Assembly (NCBI GenBank): GCA_027475525.1
Contig: JAMWFC010000091.1
Span: 124,001-188,000, forward strand
Origin: Macrolepiota albuminosa
Lineage: Eukaryota > Basidiomycota > Agaricomycetes > Agaricales > Agaricaceae
Length of the DNA: 64,000 bases
Direction of reading: 5' to 3'
Shown here one piece after another: positions 1 through 9,799 of the stretch. The position numbers and the translations under genes are program-made. Within the stretch, counting starts at the first letter, position 1, and each line of letters starts with the position of its first letter. The notes beneath the pieces were generated by a model that searched no databases, was not told the DNA's origin, and worked only from the letters and a program-made list of their open reading frames with translations.

Positions 1-40
1 NNNNNNNNNNNNNNNNNNNNNNNNNNNNNNNNNNNNNNNN
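1..40. other. Assembly gap (N run)
   Basis: Forty undetermined bases. The gypsy element that follows is already inside its pol region at base 41, so its 5' LTR and gag lie in or beyond the gap. Confidence 0.99.
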
Positions 41-627
41 AGCCTGAGGACTCAGTGGATGTATGCCCACCTATGTCCTCCTGAGTCAAGTTAGATGACT
101 TGAGGGACAGCAACCGAGAGGCAAAAGCCTCATACTGTGAGGACACACGGTCCTTATGGGAGCGACCAGCTCTCCTTCCTGAGTATGACTGGGCATACAA
201 TCCTCAAAGGCTGCAGGAATGGAACAAACTGGTGGCAGCCACATGTGCACAAAATGTGCACCAGCAACAGATGACCGTCACACCAGCGTATTGCCAGCCA
301 GCTTTGGACAAAGTGTCCATAGTGTATTCACTCATACATGAAGGGACAAGCCTTGTGGCTCATAAGGCAGCAGTAGTGAATCCCCTACTGAGACTGCATA
401 TACCCAATGACAGTGTTAATCAGGTGCTCACAATTTGCAAGCACTATGCACCGCAGCCTCAGCGACCATCAGAAATGGTGGAGGTACTTCCTCCAGTGCG
501 TTGGAAGGGGAAACAGAAGGCGACAAGCCTTCATGAGGAAAATATACCTCGGTTGCATCAGCAATGGCAAGAAGAATTCACTGATATGGTCAATGGGACC
601 AAGGAGGAGCTCCTGCCCTGGTGGTAA
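41..627 (+). pseudogene. Ty3/gypsy element G1: pre-RT part of pol
   Basis: An open stretch (about 100-627) precedes the reverse transcriptase and ends in a TAA. The next sequence in the same general direction (FTDMVNG, then a run ending IPKKEGT) resembles the linker between protease and RT in fungal gypsy elements. I see no protease active-site motif here, so gag and protease are probably in the gap. The element is clearly dead: the frame is closed by several stops before the RT begins. The identity of this part rests mainly on its position. Confidence 0.6.
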
Positions 628-2160
628 GTAAACCATGAGATTAATCTCATAGACAAGAGCAAGCAATACAAGTACCACTTGCCACGCTGTCCACACATAC
701 TCCAGGAGCAATTACGCGATAAAACTAATTGCTACTTAAACGCTCAGTAGTGGTCACCATGCACTACTGCTCAGGCTGCACCATTACTGTGCATCCCAAA
801 GAAGGAGGGAACCCTTTGAACAGCTCTTGATGCATGTCAGCACAATGACAATACCATAAAGGATGTAACACCTTTACCAGATCAGGAGGTGATCCAGGAA
901 GACATGGCTCGGGTGAAGTATTGCTCAAAGATTGACCTTACTGATGCCTATAAGCAGATGTGCATCCGCACCAAAGACATACCCAAGACCATATTTTCAT
1001 CAATCATAGGCACGTTCACAAGCAACATAATGCAGATCAGGGACTGTAATGGCCCCTGCAACCTTTCAGAGGCTCATGACCTCTATTTTTTGAGACATGA
1101 TAGGACACTTTATGCACATCTACTTAGATGATATATTCATCTATTCAGATTCCATGGAGGAGCATGAGCAGCACCTCAGAGTCGTGTTCAAACAACTACG
1201 CAAATACAAGTTGTACTTGAAGTGGAAGAAGTGTGAGCTTTACACTCAGAGTATAGACTGCCTAGGGCATGTCATCAATGAGCAGGGTATACACCTCGAT
1301 CAGGACAAGCTCGATCGCATTCGAGAGTGGCACACACCACGAAACTACAATGACATCCAACAATTCATTGGCCTTGTCAAATACATATCGAGCTTCTTGC
1401 CTGATGTCACTGTCTATACTGGGCCACTTATGGCCATGACACAGAATGGGTCACCGTTCACTTGGAGGCCGCTGCACCAGCGGTGCTTCGAAATGGTCAA
1501 ACAGATCTGTATGAAGACTTTGGTTATTTGACCAATTGACCCTAGATGGGATGAGCCTATATGGCTCATTTGCAACATGTCTAAGACAGGTGTTGGTGCC
1601 ATGTATGGCCAGAGGAGTAGCTGGCAGACATGCCACCCAGCAGGGTTCATGTCGAAAAAGTTCACGACTGCCCAGCAAAACTATGCTGTGCATGAGCTAG
1701 AGACCCTAGCTATACTTGAGGCCCTCCTCAAGTGGGAGGATAAGCTGACCAGCAAAACTATGCTGTGCATGAGCTAGAGACCCTAGCTATACTTGAGGCC
1801 CTCCTCAAGTGGGAGGATAAGCTGATGGGATACCCCATCCATATCATAACCAATCACAAGGCACTTGAGTTCTTCAAAACTCAGGTGAACTTGTTGCCAC
1901 ATCAGCGATGTTGGATCGACTACATGTCAAGATACCAGTTTGACATCACCTATGTTAAAGGTGAACTCAATAAAGTGGCAGACTGCTTGTCTCGCTACTT
2001 TGAGAGTGATGCAGTTGGGGAGGCTCATGAGCCTCACAAGTATGTGCAGGCAGACTGCCGCATAGATCCAGACGGGGAGGATTTACCTCTCCACTGGTAC
2101 CAGGAAATCAGGGAGCATGTCCTGGATGTATGCATGATGCACGACAATGAACAGAGGTGA
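628..2160 (+). pseudogene. Ty3/gypsy element G1: reverse transcriptase and RNase H
   Basis: The RT is recognisable from KIDLTDAYKQ (about 930-960) and the catalytic YLDDIFIYSDS (YLDD at 1121-1132). The thumb and an RNase H domain follow, with FMSKKFTTAQQNYAVHELETLA about 1650-1705 and the terminal DCLSRYF near 1981-2001. The reading frame changes several times and has internal stops, so no enzyme can be made. A perfect 77-bp tandem duplication sits in the RNase H part and causes one of the frameshifts. In life this polymerase would copy element RNA into cDNA. Confidence 0.9.
1672..1825 (+). repeat. Perfect 77-bp tandem duplication in G1 RNase H
   Basis: Bases 1672-1748 and 1749-1825 are identical, so the segment encoding HELETLAILEALLKWEDKL is present twice. 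Because 77 is not a multiple of three, the second copy is in another frame. The identity of the copies, in an otherwise decayed element, indicates that the duplication is recent relative to the element. Confidence 0.95.
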
Positions 2161-2499
2161 AGTACTTGCCTCAGGGAGCAGCGTGAAGAGCAGGACGTAG
2201 CTGCCCAACTGCTCAAAGAGCATGAAGTCATGGATTCAGAGTCATCTGGGGAACACGAGTGCCCCAATAGACCTGTTACTCTGGCTGAGATGCTTGAAGG
2301 CAAATTGCCTTTGTCCCAGCCCTCTAGCCTGGGCAATGACGACTTCTGCATAGAAGTGGTGCTGGCATATGGGCATAATTCTCTCTTCACTGAGATAATT
2401 GCTAACCCCAACAACCACCCTCAGTTCAGGCAGGGGCCTGGCAGACTGATCACGATGGAAAACCATCAAGGAGTGGCAGTGGTCTGCCTTCCTCATACG

Positions 2500-3496
2500 T
2501 GAACTATTACACGAATACTGGACCAGGCTCATGCACTGGTGGGGGGGGCACTTTGGTGCCGCATAAACGTTGGAATACATCCATAGATGGTACTGGTGGC
2601 TATGTATGGCCCAAGAGGTTACCAAGTTCTGCGCATCATGCACAGCATGTCAGAGGGCAAAGTTGCCCCCTGGAGCTCCTGCTGGGAAGTTACACCAGCC
2701 ACCTGTGCCGGTAAAACCTTGAGATTCCATCAGGATGGACTTTGTAGGTCCCTTCCCCAAGTCTAGAGGGTTTGATTATCTCTGGGTGGTGATATGTTGC
2801 ATGACAAGCATGGTGCACCTTATACCAGTGCGAACTATGCTGACAGCTAAAGAGCTGTCATGGATCTACCTAAGGGAGATCATTATGCTGCATGGGCTGC
2901 CTAGTACTATCATGAGCGACCATGACTCAAAGTTCACGTCTCAATAGTGGAGGGAACTTCACAAGCTGTTAGAAGCTAGACTCCTCATGTCAATGTCATT
3001 CCATCCTCAAACAAATGGGCAGACTGAAAGCCAGATCTTGAGGGTAGTTATTCGCCCTAATCAACAAGACTGGGTGGACTGGTGTCCATTCACTGAGTTT
3101 GCGATTAACCCAAGTATCTCAGATATGACAGGGTATGCACCCTTTGAGCTCAATGGAGGGTACTTGCCCTCCATGCTGCACGAAATTTGTGCAGATGTGG
3201 TGGCCCACCAAGGAGTTGTCAAGTTTGCCAGGCAAGCCCTGGAGAATATTGCAGCGGCACATGATGCCATCATTGAGACACGAGTCTTTCAGGTGAAAAA
3301 TGCCAATCACCATAGACGAACAGACCCGCCAATATCAGTAGAAGCGTTAGTCTATCTGTCAACATGTAACCTGAAACTTCCAAAGGGACAGGCAAGTAAA
3401 CACTGCCCAAAATGGGTAGGCCCATACCGCGTGCTAGACATGGAGCCAAGTACCTCCAACTATATGCTGGAGCTGCCTCAGGCACTACAGGAATGA
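2500..3496 (+). pseudogene. Ty3/gypsy element G1: integrase
   Basis: A zinc-binding CX2C (CASCTACQ, about 2630-2655) precedes the integrase core. The core shows MDFVGPFPKS (first Asp, 2735), VMSDHDSKF-like IMSDHDSKFTSQ (second Asp, near 2917) and FHPQTNGQTESQ (catalytic Glu region, about 3000-3035). A TAG at 2945-2947 interrupts the core. The downstream part (APFELNGG and a GPYRVLDME segment) is the usual GPY/F-type C-terminal module. The domain order RT, RNase H, integrase is that of Ty3/gypsy elements. Confidence 0.9.
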
Positions 3497-3517
3497 CAAA
3501 TTGTTCCAAAGTTCCAT

Positions 3518-3808
3518 GTGTTGCTGTTGTGCCCATATAGTGCATCTGACAACATGCTATTCCCTAACAGGGCAACCCCAGGCCCCTATGACTTTGGGGC
3601 ACGAGACAATGATGAATGGTTTGTTGAGTGCATCATAGGGCACTGGTGGACTGAGTGGAATACACTCGAGTTTGAGGTATGGTGGTTCCTTGGAGACACA
3701 ACATGGGAGCCATACTTCCATTGCTCCAAGTTGGTGGCACTTGACTGTTATTTGGAGTTGAAGGGTGTTAAGCGCCTGCATCAGTTAGGTAAGCATGCCA
3801 GCGCTTAA
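3518..3808 (+). pseudogene. Ty3/gypsy element G1: chromodomain-like C-terminus
   Basis: This stretch ends pol and contains EWFVECIIGHW, LEFEVWWFLG and TTWEPYFH. The pattern (E[WY]xVExI, then a strand with VxW, then [TD]TWEP) is that of chromodomains at the C-terminus of chromovirus integrases, which direct insertion towards modified chromatin. It follows the integrase after a frameshift near 3496-3518. G1 is therefore a chromovirus-type gypsy element. Confidence 0.75.
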
Positions 3809-3911
3809 TTTGATTGGCAGTGCCAATTGTGGCTTGGCTGAGTTGGTCAGCAACTGTGGCTGAGACATGTCTAAAATTTGAAATTTATTTTTTCCCTTCC
3901 TTTCCTCAACC

Positions 3912-4209
3912 ATGGACAACATGCCCGTAGATCCAAGTAAGCAGCAGCAGCAGCAGCAGTTTGAGTGTGCACCGTTGGTCTTACCGTTGGCTGAAGAGGG
4001 GGGGCAGATGACTCTCCCACTGACTCAAAATATGCCCCAGTGGGGACAATTGCAACATGCTGTGGGCTTCCCACAGCAGCAGCAACAACCAGTGGTGGGC
4101 TACCTGCCACAGCAGCCAGTGATCAGTGGCTATCCACCACAACAACTTATGCAGGGCAACTTTATGCCCCAAAATGCACCCGTGGGTGATTTTCCACCTC
4201 GTCAGACGG
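3912..4209 (+). pseudogene. G1 downstream sense ORF, part 1 (Gln-rich start)
   Basis: An ATG at 3912, 104 nt after the pol stop, opens a frame rich in Gln and Pro. It has a CAG-encoded run of six Gln at residues 11-16 and several GYxPQQP-like units. The frame runs into the solo LTR at 4210, which supplies an artificial C-terminus (stop at 4253). I read this as the 5' end of one extra ORF of element G1 that continues after the solo LTR (5167-6155) and after the G2 insertion (17486-19449). I do not recognise a protein family. Confidence 0.5.
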
Positions 4210-5166
4210 TGATGATGCCCAAATCGAGCTGGTGCTGCATGGACTATCACTAGTACAGCTACTTAGCTGATATAGCTTTGGGTGTGCTAAGTGTGTGTGA
4301 GAGTCCCGGACAGGTCCCAGAGAACACACAGTAGGCAAGAAGTTTGTGGCAAGGAAAGTAAGTGATTGGAGGCACTTGCATAAGGCTCCAAAATGTGGCT
4401 ACAGGGTGCTAAAAGTTGCTAAGGGGGAGCACTAAGAGCGTGGGAAAATTGCTAAGAAAGGCGCTAAGAGGTGTGGGAAAGTCGCTAAGGAAGGTGCTAA
4501 GTGTTAGCACCTAGAATGTGATAATAAAAAGATGAGATTGCTTAGCAGATCTAAGTACAAAAGCCAAGCTGTAGTTGCAAGGTGCTAGAGAGAGAGAGAG
4601 ATAGAAAACTAGAGCAGAGTCCCCTTGCTTGACATGGTCAACAAAAGGTAGTCTGTTGCATATGGTGACTAAAATGTTGGGATACGATCCCTACTGCCAA
4701 ATTGATTCCCCGTACTACTAACAAAAAGTAGGTATTTATAGTAAAGAAAGTTAGCCGACGCTAAGAGGTTAAGCGCCGCTAGAGGGTGGTGAACTGATAA
4801 AAATGTAAGTAAATGTGGTGAATTGAATTGTATAGTAAAAAAGGTCCATAATGATGCTGTCACGGAAATACTTCATCATTTCCTCTTGTAAGCGCTGCCA
4901 CTGGCTAAGAGCATTATTCTGGATTGACTGATGCCAAGTGTCTGTGTAAATGTATAGCCTTGGAGTGCAAGTGGCAAGGTGCGGCGAGGTGTCAATAGTG
5001 GTGCGGAAAATAAGTGGTGCCATAAAAAGTGGTCTGAAAGTAATTGGAGTCTGTAGCTGCGAGTTATTAGTGTAAAAATATGAGAAAAATAGTGCTGGAA
5101 GCACTAGAGCGTGGCGCTTCTGATGGTACTAGTGGGCCAATATGAGGTGCGGGTATTGGTGCTATC
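4210..5166 (-). mobile_element. Decayed solo LTR of the G2 family, reverse orientation
   Basis: On the plus strand this begins TGATGATGCCCAAA, the reverse complement of the G2 LTR end with one CpG transition. Other blocks match the reverse complement of the 951-bp LTR in the right order: GAGTCCCGGACAGGTCCCAG at about 4300-4319 and GTAGTTGCAAGGTGCTAG at about 4571-4588. The right end is less certain (about 5166, where TATTGGTGCTATC resembles the LTR start in reverse). No internal element sequence is present, so it is a solo LTR. Target-site duplication is not recognisable. It is much older than the full-length G2. Confidence 0.75.
4440..4506 (+). repeat. Two imperfect ~31-bp units rich in GCTAAG
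   Basis: Two adjacent units read TGGGAAA, then GCTAAG, AAGG and GCTAAG. They lie inside the old solo LTR. GCTAAG motifs are scattered through the rest of this LTR family as well. Confidence 0.5.
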
Positions 5167-6155
5167 TGTAGCCAGCCACGATGCAGGCTCATCAACAGCA
5201 CAGGGCGCTTATGTGCTACATCACGCTGAGGGCCAATCTCAACAGGCCCAGTACGGGGGGCTATTTAGCCCCCAAGCAATGTCAGGATGGAGGCAGCTTG
5301 CCCCTGTACTGGCAACAGGGACAATAGAGGTGCATCTTTTGCCCCAGTCTATGGGCCCAGCGTACTATCCTAGCGTGCCTGTAATGATGCCATACCCCTC
5401 GGCTTGGATGGGAGCTTGGGGTGCAATGCCCCAGTACAACACCTCATATGAGGCATTAGCCAAGGGAGGCAAGTCGGCTTCCCTGTCAACCACAGTATCA
5501 GCTGACAACCTAGAGGGACGCCAAGCATCTCTCAGGCAGGCCCATGTGGCCATTGAGAGCACAGAAACTCTCAATACAGAACAAGGCACCACCTCTTTGG
5601 CTGATGTGCTGACAGAGAGCCTGGTCAGGCTCTCCTTGTTACAGTGGCTGGAGATGCCGCACCAACCTGAGCCCAGCTTGGAACAAGAGTCGCATCCTCA
5701 ACGTGACAAAGGAAAAGCATGGGCTGTCAAGCCCAGTCTCAACCAGGACTTAGTCCTGGCTACCCTCCTCCAATGCCTGGGGGACAATGGGTATGACATA
5801 TCTGCAGAGTCATCATTCCTCTACAATGCAGAGGCTGTCGTCCTCATCAGCCGGATAATGGACAACATGGATCACATGCATGCTCAGCGCAAGACTGATC
5901 TCCTTGCCCTATCAGCTGCTCATAAGTGGCAGACTACACCCCTGAGTTGGGACACCAACTCCAGCAAAAGGGCGCATTGGCAAGGAGTGGAGGATGCGCC
6001 CTCCTGCTCCACTCAGTCAAGCGTTGCCATTTCTGGCCAGGAGGCTGGGCTAGGGCAGGATATTCTCTCCTATAAAGATGTCCCTGCTCCAGCCACCCCC
6101 TGGCTGATCTAGCGCCTTGCTAGTGGCGCATCTGAGGTCACATCCTCATGACCAT
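5167..6155 (+). pseudogene. G1 downstream sense ORF, part 2
   Basis: An open frame spans about 5111-6112; its first residues lie in the solo LTR, so the native part starts near 5167. It encodes a Gln/Pro/Ala-rich region (YYPSVPVMMPYPSAW, about 5360-5400) and then a helical segment rich in Leu and Asp with MDNMDHMHAQRKTD near 5860-5900. No zinc knuckle, protease or transmembrane segment is visible. The frame is cut by G2 at 6155/6156 and resumes at 17486. Function is unknown; its place between pol and the 3' LTR suggests an accessory protein of the element. Confidence 0.5.
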
Positions 6156-7106
6156 TGATAGGACCCCATACAGGTTAGGCGCATCAACGGCAGGCTCGGC
6201 ACCGGCTCCGGAAACCTTGCCGCACTCGTTCCGAACTTAGCGCACGCGTTCTACCCATTTTAAGCCATTTCTGACGGCCGCGCACGGCAAGAAGCAGATC
6301 CAATCAATGATAGCGCCGACGGCAGCAAGAATGACAACTGACAGATGGCATCAGTCACTGACGACAGCGCTTAGCGAGAAGCTTGATGATCTATCAAAAA
6401 CTGACGGACAGCTTGGCGTTTGACCTTGGCGTCTGACACCGCTTACCGTCTCGATTTGGCGCCCAACGTCGCTTAGGTGTTCTGACAGACAGAAGGGTGA
6501 TGGAGTGATGGTTTAGTACCGCGATCTGCCGCCTGGTGGCGCCAAGGGTCCTCAAAGGACGGTAGGGATCTGAAACCGTTGGAGCTACCCCTTTGAAATT
6601 TTCCAGTTTACCGCACTCTGGCGTCATTAGCCACTGGCGACGGCAAACTCATTGTAGTATAAAAGTACTTACCGACTTGTACATAGAAGAATAGCAGACG
6701 AATAGACCACAGTTTCCCCCTTACTTCAGTCTCCCTTACGCTCAAGAGCTCATTTACGCTACGGTCGGCAACGTCAAAACTCATCGGTAGTTACAGACGT
6801 TCGCCAACACTCGACATACTCGCGCCTTGCAACTACGGCAGGCATTATCGACGCTTAGAACCTCGCTAAGCTTATCGTGCTCTTGCCGCTCACCCTTGCC
6901 GTGTTCACTTACCGCATTTCCTTAGGCGCTTTACCTTAGCGCTTACCACTTGCCGACCCCGTTACCGACTTTTACCCTTTTTCACAGACGCGTTCTCTGG
7001 GACCTGCCCGGGACTCCTCAACACACTTATAGCGCGCCCAACGCACACTCTTGGTTAGGTAACACTTTAGCTACATTTGTTACTGACCAAACTTTGGGCG
7101 TCATCA
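6156..7106 (+). repeat. G2 5' LTR (951 bp)
   Basis: It has TG...CA ends and is near-identical to 16531-17481. A TATA box TATAAAAG lies at 6658-6665, so transcription probably starts near 6685-6695, giving a U3 of about 530 bp. Short ORFs inside it are not conserved coding sequence. Confidence 0.95.
6658..6665 (+). promoter_or_regulatory. TATA box of G2 LTR
   Basis: TATAAAAG lies about 500 bp into the LTR, a standard place for the Pol II promoter of an LTR element. The 3' LTR has the same box at 17033-17040. Confidence 0.6.
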
Positions 7107-7109
7107 AAT

Positions 7110-7126
7110 TGGAGCCCACCGCGAGG
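7110..7126 (+). promoter_or_regulatory. G2 primer-binding site
   Basis: TGGAGCCCACCGCGAGG starts 3 nt after the LTR. Its complement ends in CCA, as expected for pairing with a mature tRNA 3' end; I do not assign the tRNA. The decayed relative at the window end has the same site at the same 3-nt spacing with one CpG transition, which supports its function. Confidence 0.75.
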
Positions 7127-7486
7127 GATCTCTAGGGCAGAATTCCGCCAGAAACCCGTCTCCAGCGTAGGCGCCGCCTGCTAGACCAGTCGGCAGAAGG
7201 CATAGCTCCTTCCCACCCATCAACTCCACAACCACCTGGTGCCTTACCGGGTCTCTCTCTAGCCCAGGAACTACAGAACGCCACTGTAGACGCTTTTCCT
7301 GATCTCTTCCCGCACTCCCTCGATTATAGTGCCGACGACCCCTTAGCGTCGCCCTTTACCGTACCGCAGTCAATCACTCCCATTACTCCGCTAACGCCTC
7401 TTTCTCAACTCATTTCGCTTACCCCGTCGCCAATCTCCAGAACTCCTTCCCCACTACCGCTAACCGAACTCGCCAACACAGTCGCT
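7127..7486 (+). other. G2 untranslated leader
   Basis: About 360 nt between the primer-binding site and the gag ATG, pyrimidine-rich near its 3' part. I see no conserved ORF in it. Packaging signals of such elements usually lie here, but none can be recognised by sequence. Confidence 0.5.
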
Positions 7487-9799
7487 ATGGAACAACAAGT
7501 TCAGCGCATGCCGCCACGCAACCACTTCTCGGCACCGAAATGGGACGAGACCAAGCCACGGGAGCTCTCCCAGTATTTCAAGGAGTTGGAGTATTTATTC
7601 AGAGACTGTAACATTACCGACCACACGCAGATGAAGGAGTACGCGGCAAGATACGTATCGTACGACACGGCAGAGACTTGGACTGGTCTTTCCGAGTTTG
7701 CAGCGCTCGTTCCCGCCACGCCGACAGCTCCCGCCCAAGGCGCTTCGTATGAGGACTGGAAGACAGCAGTGATCCAGCTGTACCCTGGCGCTGAGGAGGC
7801 TACCCGATACACGGTAAACGAGTTACAGAAATTAGTTCAGGAATCTTTCGACAACGGCACTTCTTCTCTTGGCGCATTCTCTACGTATTACCGCGAATTC
7901 CAGAAAATCGCTAGGTGGCTTCTGCAGAACGGCAAGCTCTACATTAACGAGGAGCGTCGCCTATTTCAGCAAGGCATCCCGACTTCATTGTGGACTCGTA
8001 TTGCTCGTCGCCTAGAGATAGTTCACCAGGCTCATCACCCAGACGAGCCCTATAACGTTGCCGACGTCTTTGAAGCCGGTAAATGGGTTCTTAAGGGAAC
8101 GGACACTGGCGTTGGACTGCAACGCGCTAGGATGAGCCCACCCCCTGAGCGAACTAACGGTATCATTCCCATCCCGCCTCCTGTTGCCGACTTCGTTAAG
8201 AAAGAGGAGCTCAATGCTGCTATTACCGCCGCTGTCGCTTCCGCGATGACACGTATCGAAACTATGATTACCACCAACCTGACTGCTAACCGACCCGCTA
8301 ACGTACCCGCACCTGGCCCTTGCCACTTCTGTGGGGAAATTGGCCACACCATGACTAGAGGACGCTGCGCTACCCTCGAGAATTACGTTCGCCAAGGTAG
8401 AATTCGACGAGCTATCGACGGCAAGATAGTCCTCACCACTGGCGCCACCATCCCCAACTACCCAGACAAGAAGTCCTTCCAGGAGCGGGTAGATGAATGG
8501 CATAGGCGCAACCCAGGACAAATCGTTACCGGCACGCTATCTGGCAACGCTAACCCCGACCCCGAACAGGCGACCCAACAGCAGATGATTCACGAGGTCC
8601 TACATTTCGACAGCGTTGGCGACCACCCTACTTTTTCGCGGGAAGAGCGTATCGCCAAGCTGCAGCAGGAATTAGATTCGCTAAAGAACCAGGTCTTTGA
8701 TGGGGTTGAAGTTAAGCAGCCTAAACAACCTCTTAAAGGATACAAGCCGATGCCTCCCGCTAGCAAGTTACCGGCACCTGCTCCTGCCGCACCTCCTGCC
8801 ACTGCCCCTGCTCCTGCTCCAGAACCCTCGTCGTCCGCTACCGCTCCCGAACCGCCCTTGCCGCCTCTCCATCCCTACTCAGGGATTCCCGACCGTTATC
8901 ACGCTCCCACACAACGAAACTTTGCCGCTCCCGAGAAACGTCCTGAGGGTGGCTACCGACCTACTGCGCCAATATTCGATATCGAGAAATCCAACCACGT
9001 CTTTAACCGCATCATGAAAACCAATGTTACCTTATCAGTAGAAGAGCTTTGTAGTATTGCTCCCGACGTCCGCAACCAAGTCAAGACGGCAGTCACTCCC
9101 CGACGACCCTTGGCGACAGCTGTTGCCGAGGTTGACGAACTCGATGACGCGCTTCCTGGTTTCTCTGTTACCATCGACCCTCCCGACACTGAAGACACTC
9201 TTGCCGACCCCATCGCTAACGCCACCTCTGTGGACCCAGTGGAGACCTATCTTAGGTCAGTCGACCACGGCGAAGACCCGGCAATCCTTACCGTCGCCCA
9301 AGAATCACACGCTATCCGCTCGGTAGCGCTAACCGTAGACAACAAGCACGAAGTAGAGGCAATCGTGGATAGCGGGTCTCAGATTATTTCTATGGCAGCA
9401 GAAGTCGCTAATGATCTAGGCCTCATTTACGACCCTACGGTGATACTAAACATGCAGAGCGCTAACGGTACGGTAGACAGATCCCTCGGCCTCGCCAAGA
9501 ATGTGCCATGCACCCTTGGCGACATTACCTTTTACCTCCAGATACACATTTTACGCTCCCCAGCATACGACTTATTACTCGGCAGACCTTTTGACGTCTT
9601 GGCGCGATCAGTCGTCAAGACAGTTACCGACGAGGAAACGACCCTCACAATTAGCGACCCCAACTCCGGAATCCGACGAACGGTGCCAACGTTCCCTAGG
9701 GGACAACGAAAAGGCGCCCGCGCTAAGCCCCCGGAGTTTACCGACCAACACGCCAACGAGCCTCCCCACCGGTGTTTTCACAGACCATCGAGGAGGTGA
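7487..9799 (+). CDS. G2 Gag with fused aspartic protease
   Basis: This 770-aa ORF makes the capsid/nucleocapsid polyprotein with a C-terminal retropepsin. The N-terminal 200 residues form a Gag-like helical capsid region. A zinc knuckle variant CX2CX4HX6C occupies residues 279-294 (C279, C282, H287, C294), with six rather than the usual four residues before the last Cys. A Pro/Ala-rich linker follows at about 410-480. The protease active site is VDSGSQ (D628), with the distal LLLGRP near 690. The ATG at 7487 gives MEQQVQRMPP, which the decayed relative G2' also encodes. Pol follows in the -1 frame. The protein assembles cytoplasmic particles and cleaves the polyprotein. Confidence 0.93.
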   Translation: MEQQVQRMPPRNHFSAPKWDETKPRELSQYFKELEYLFRDCNITDHTQMKEYAARYVSYDTAETWTGLSEFAALVPATPTAPAQGASYEDWKTAVIQLYPGAEEATRYTVNELQKLVQESFDNGTSSLGAFSTYYREFQKIARWLLQNGKLYINEERRLFQQGIPTSLWTRIARRLEIVHQAHHPDEPYNVADVFEAGKWVLKGTDTGVGLQRARMSPPPERTNGIIPIPPPVADFVKKEELNAAITAAVASAMTRIETMITTNLTANRPANVPAPGPCHFCGEIGHTMTRGRCATLENYVRQGRIRRAIDGKIVLTTGATIPNYPDKKSFQERVDEWHRRNPGQIVTGTLSGNANPDPEQATQQQMIHEVLHFDSVGDHPTFSREERIAKLQQELDSLKNQVFDGVEVKQPKQPLKGYKPMPPASKLPAPAPAAPPATAPAPAPEPSSSATAPEPPLPPLHPYSGIPDRYHAPTQRNFAAPEKRPEGGYRPTAPIFDIEKSNHVFNRIMKTNVTLSVEELCSIAPDVRNQVKTAVTPRRPLATAVAEVDELDDALPGFSVTIDPPDTEDTLADPIANATSVDPVETYLRSVDHGEDPAILTVAQESHAIRSVALTVDNKHEVEAIVDSGSQIISMAAEVANDLGLIYDPTVILNMQSANGTVDRSLGLAKNVPCTLGDITFYLQIHILRSPAYDLLLGRPFDVLARSVVKTVTDEETTLTISDPNSGIRRTVPTFPRGQRKGARAKPPEFTDQHANEPPHRCFHRPSRR

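Noticed and set aside
6394..6627. Minus-strand ORF of 77 codons in the G2 LTRs (also 16769-17002)
   Set aside because: It occurs in both LTRs only because the LTRs are identical; no start context, domain or conservation in the older LTR supports it.
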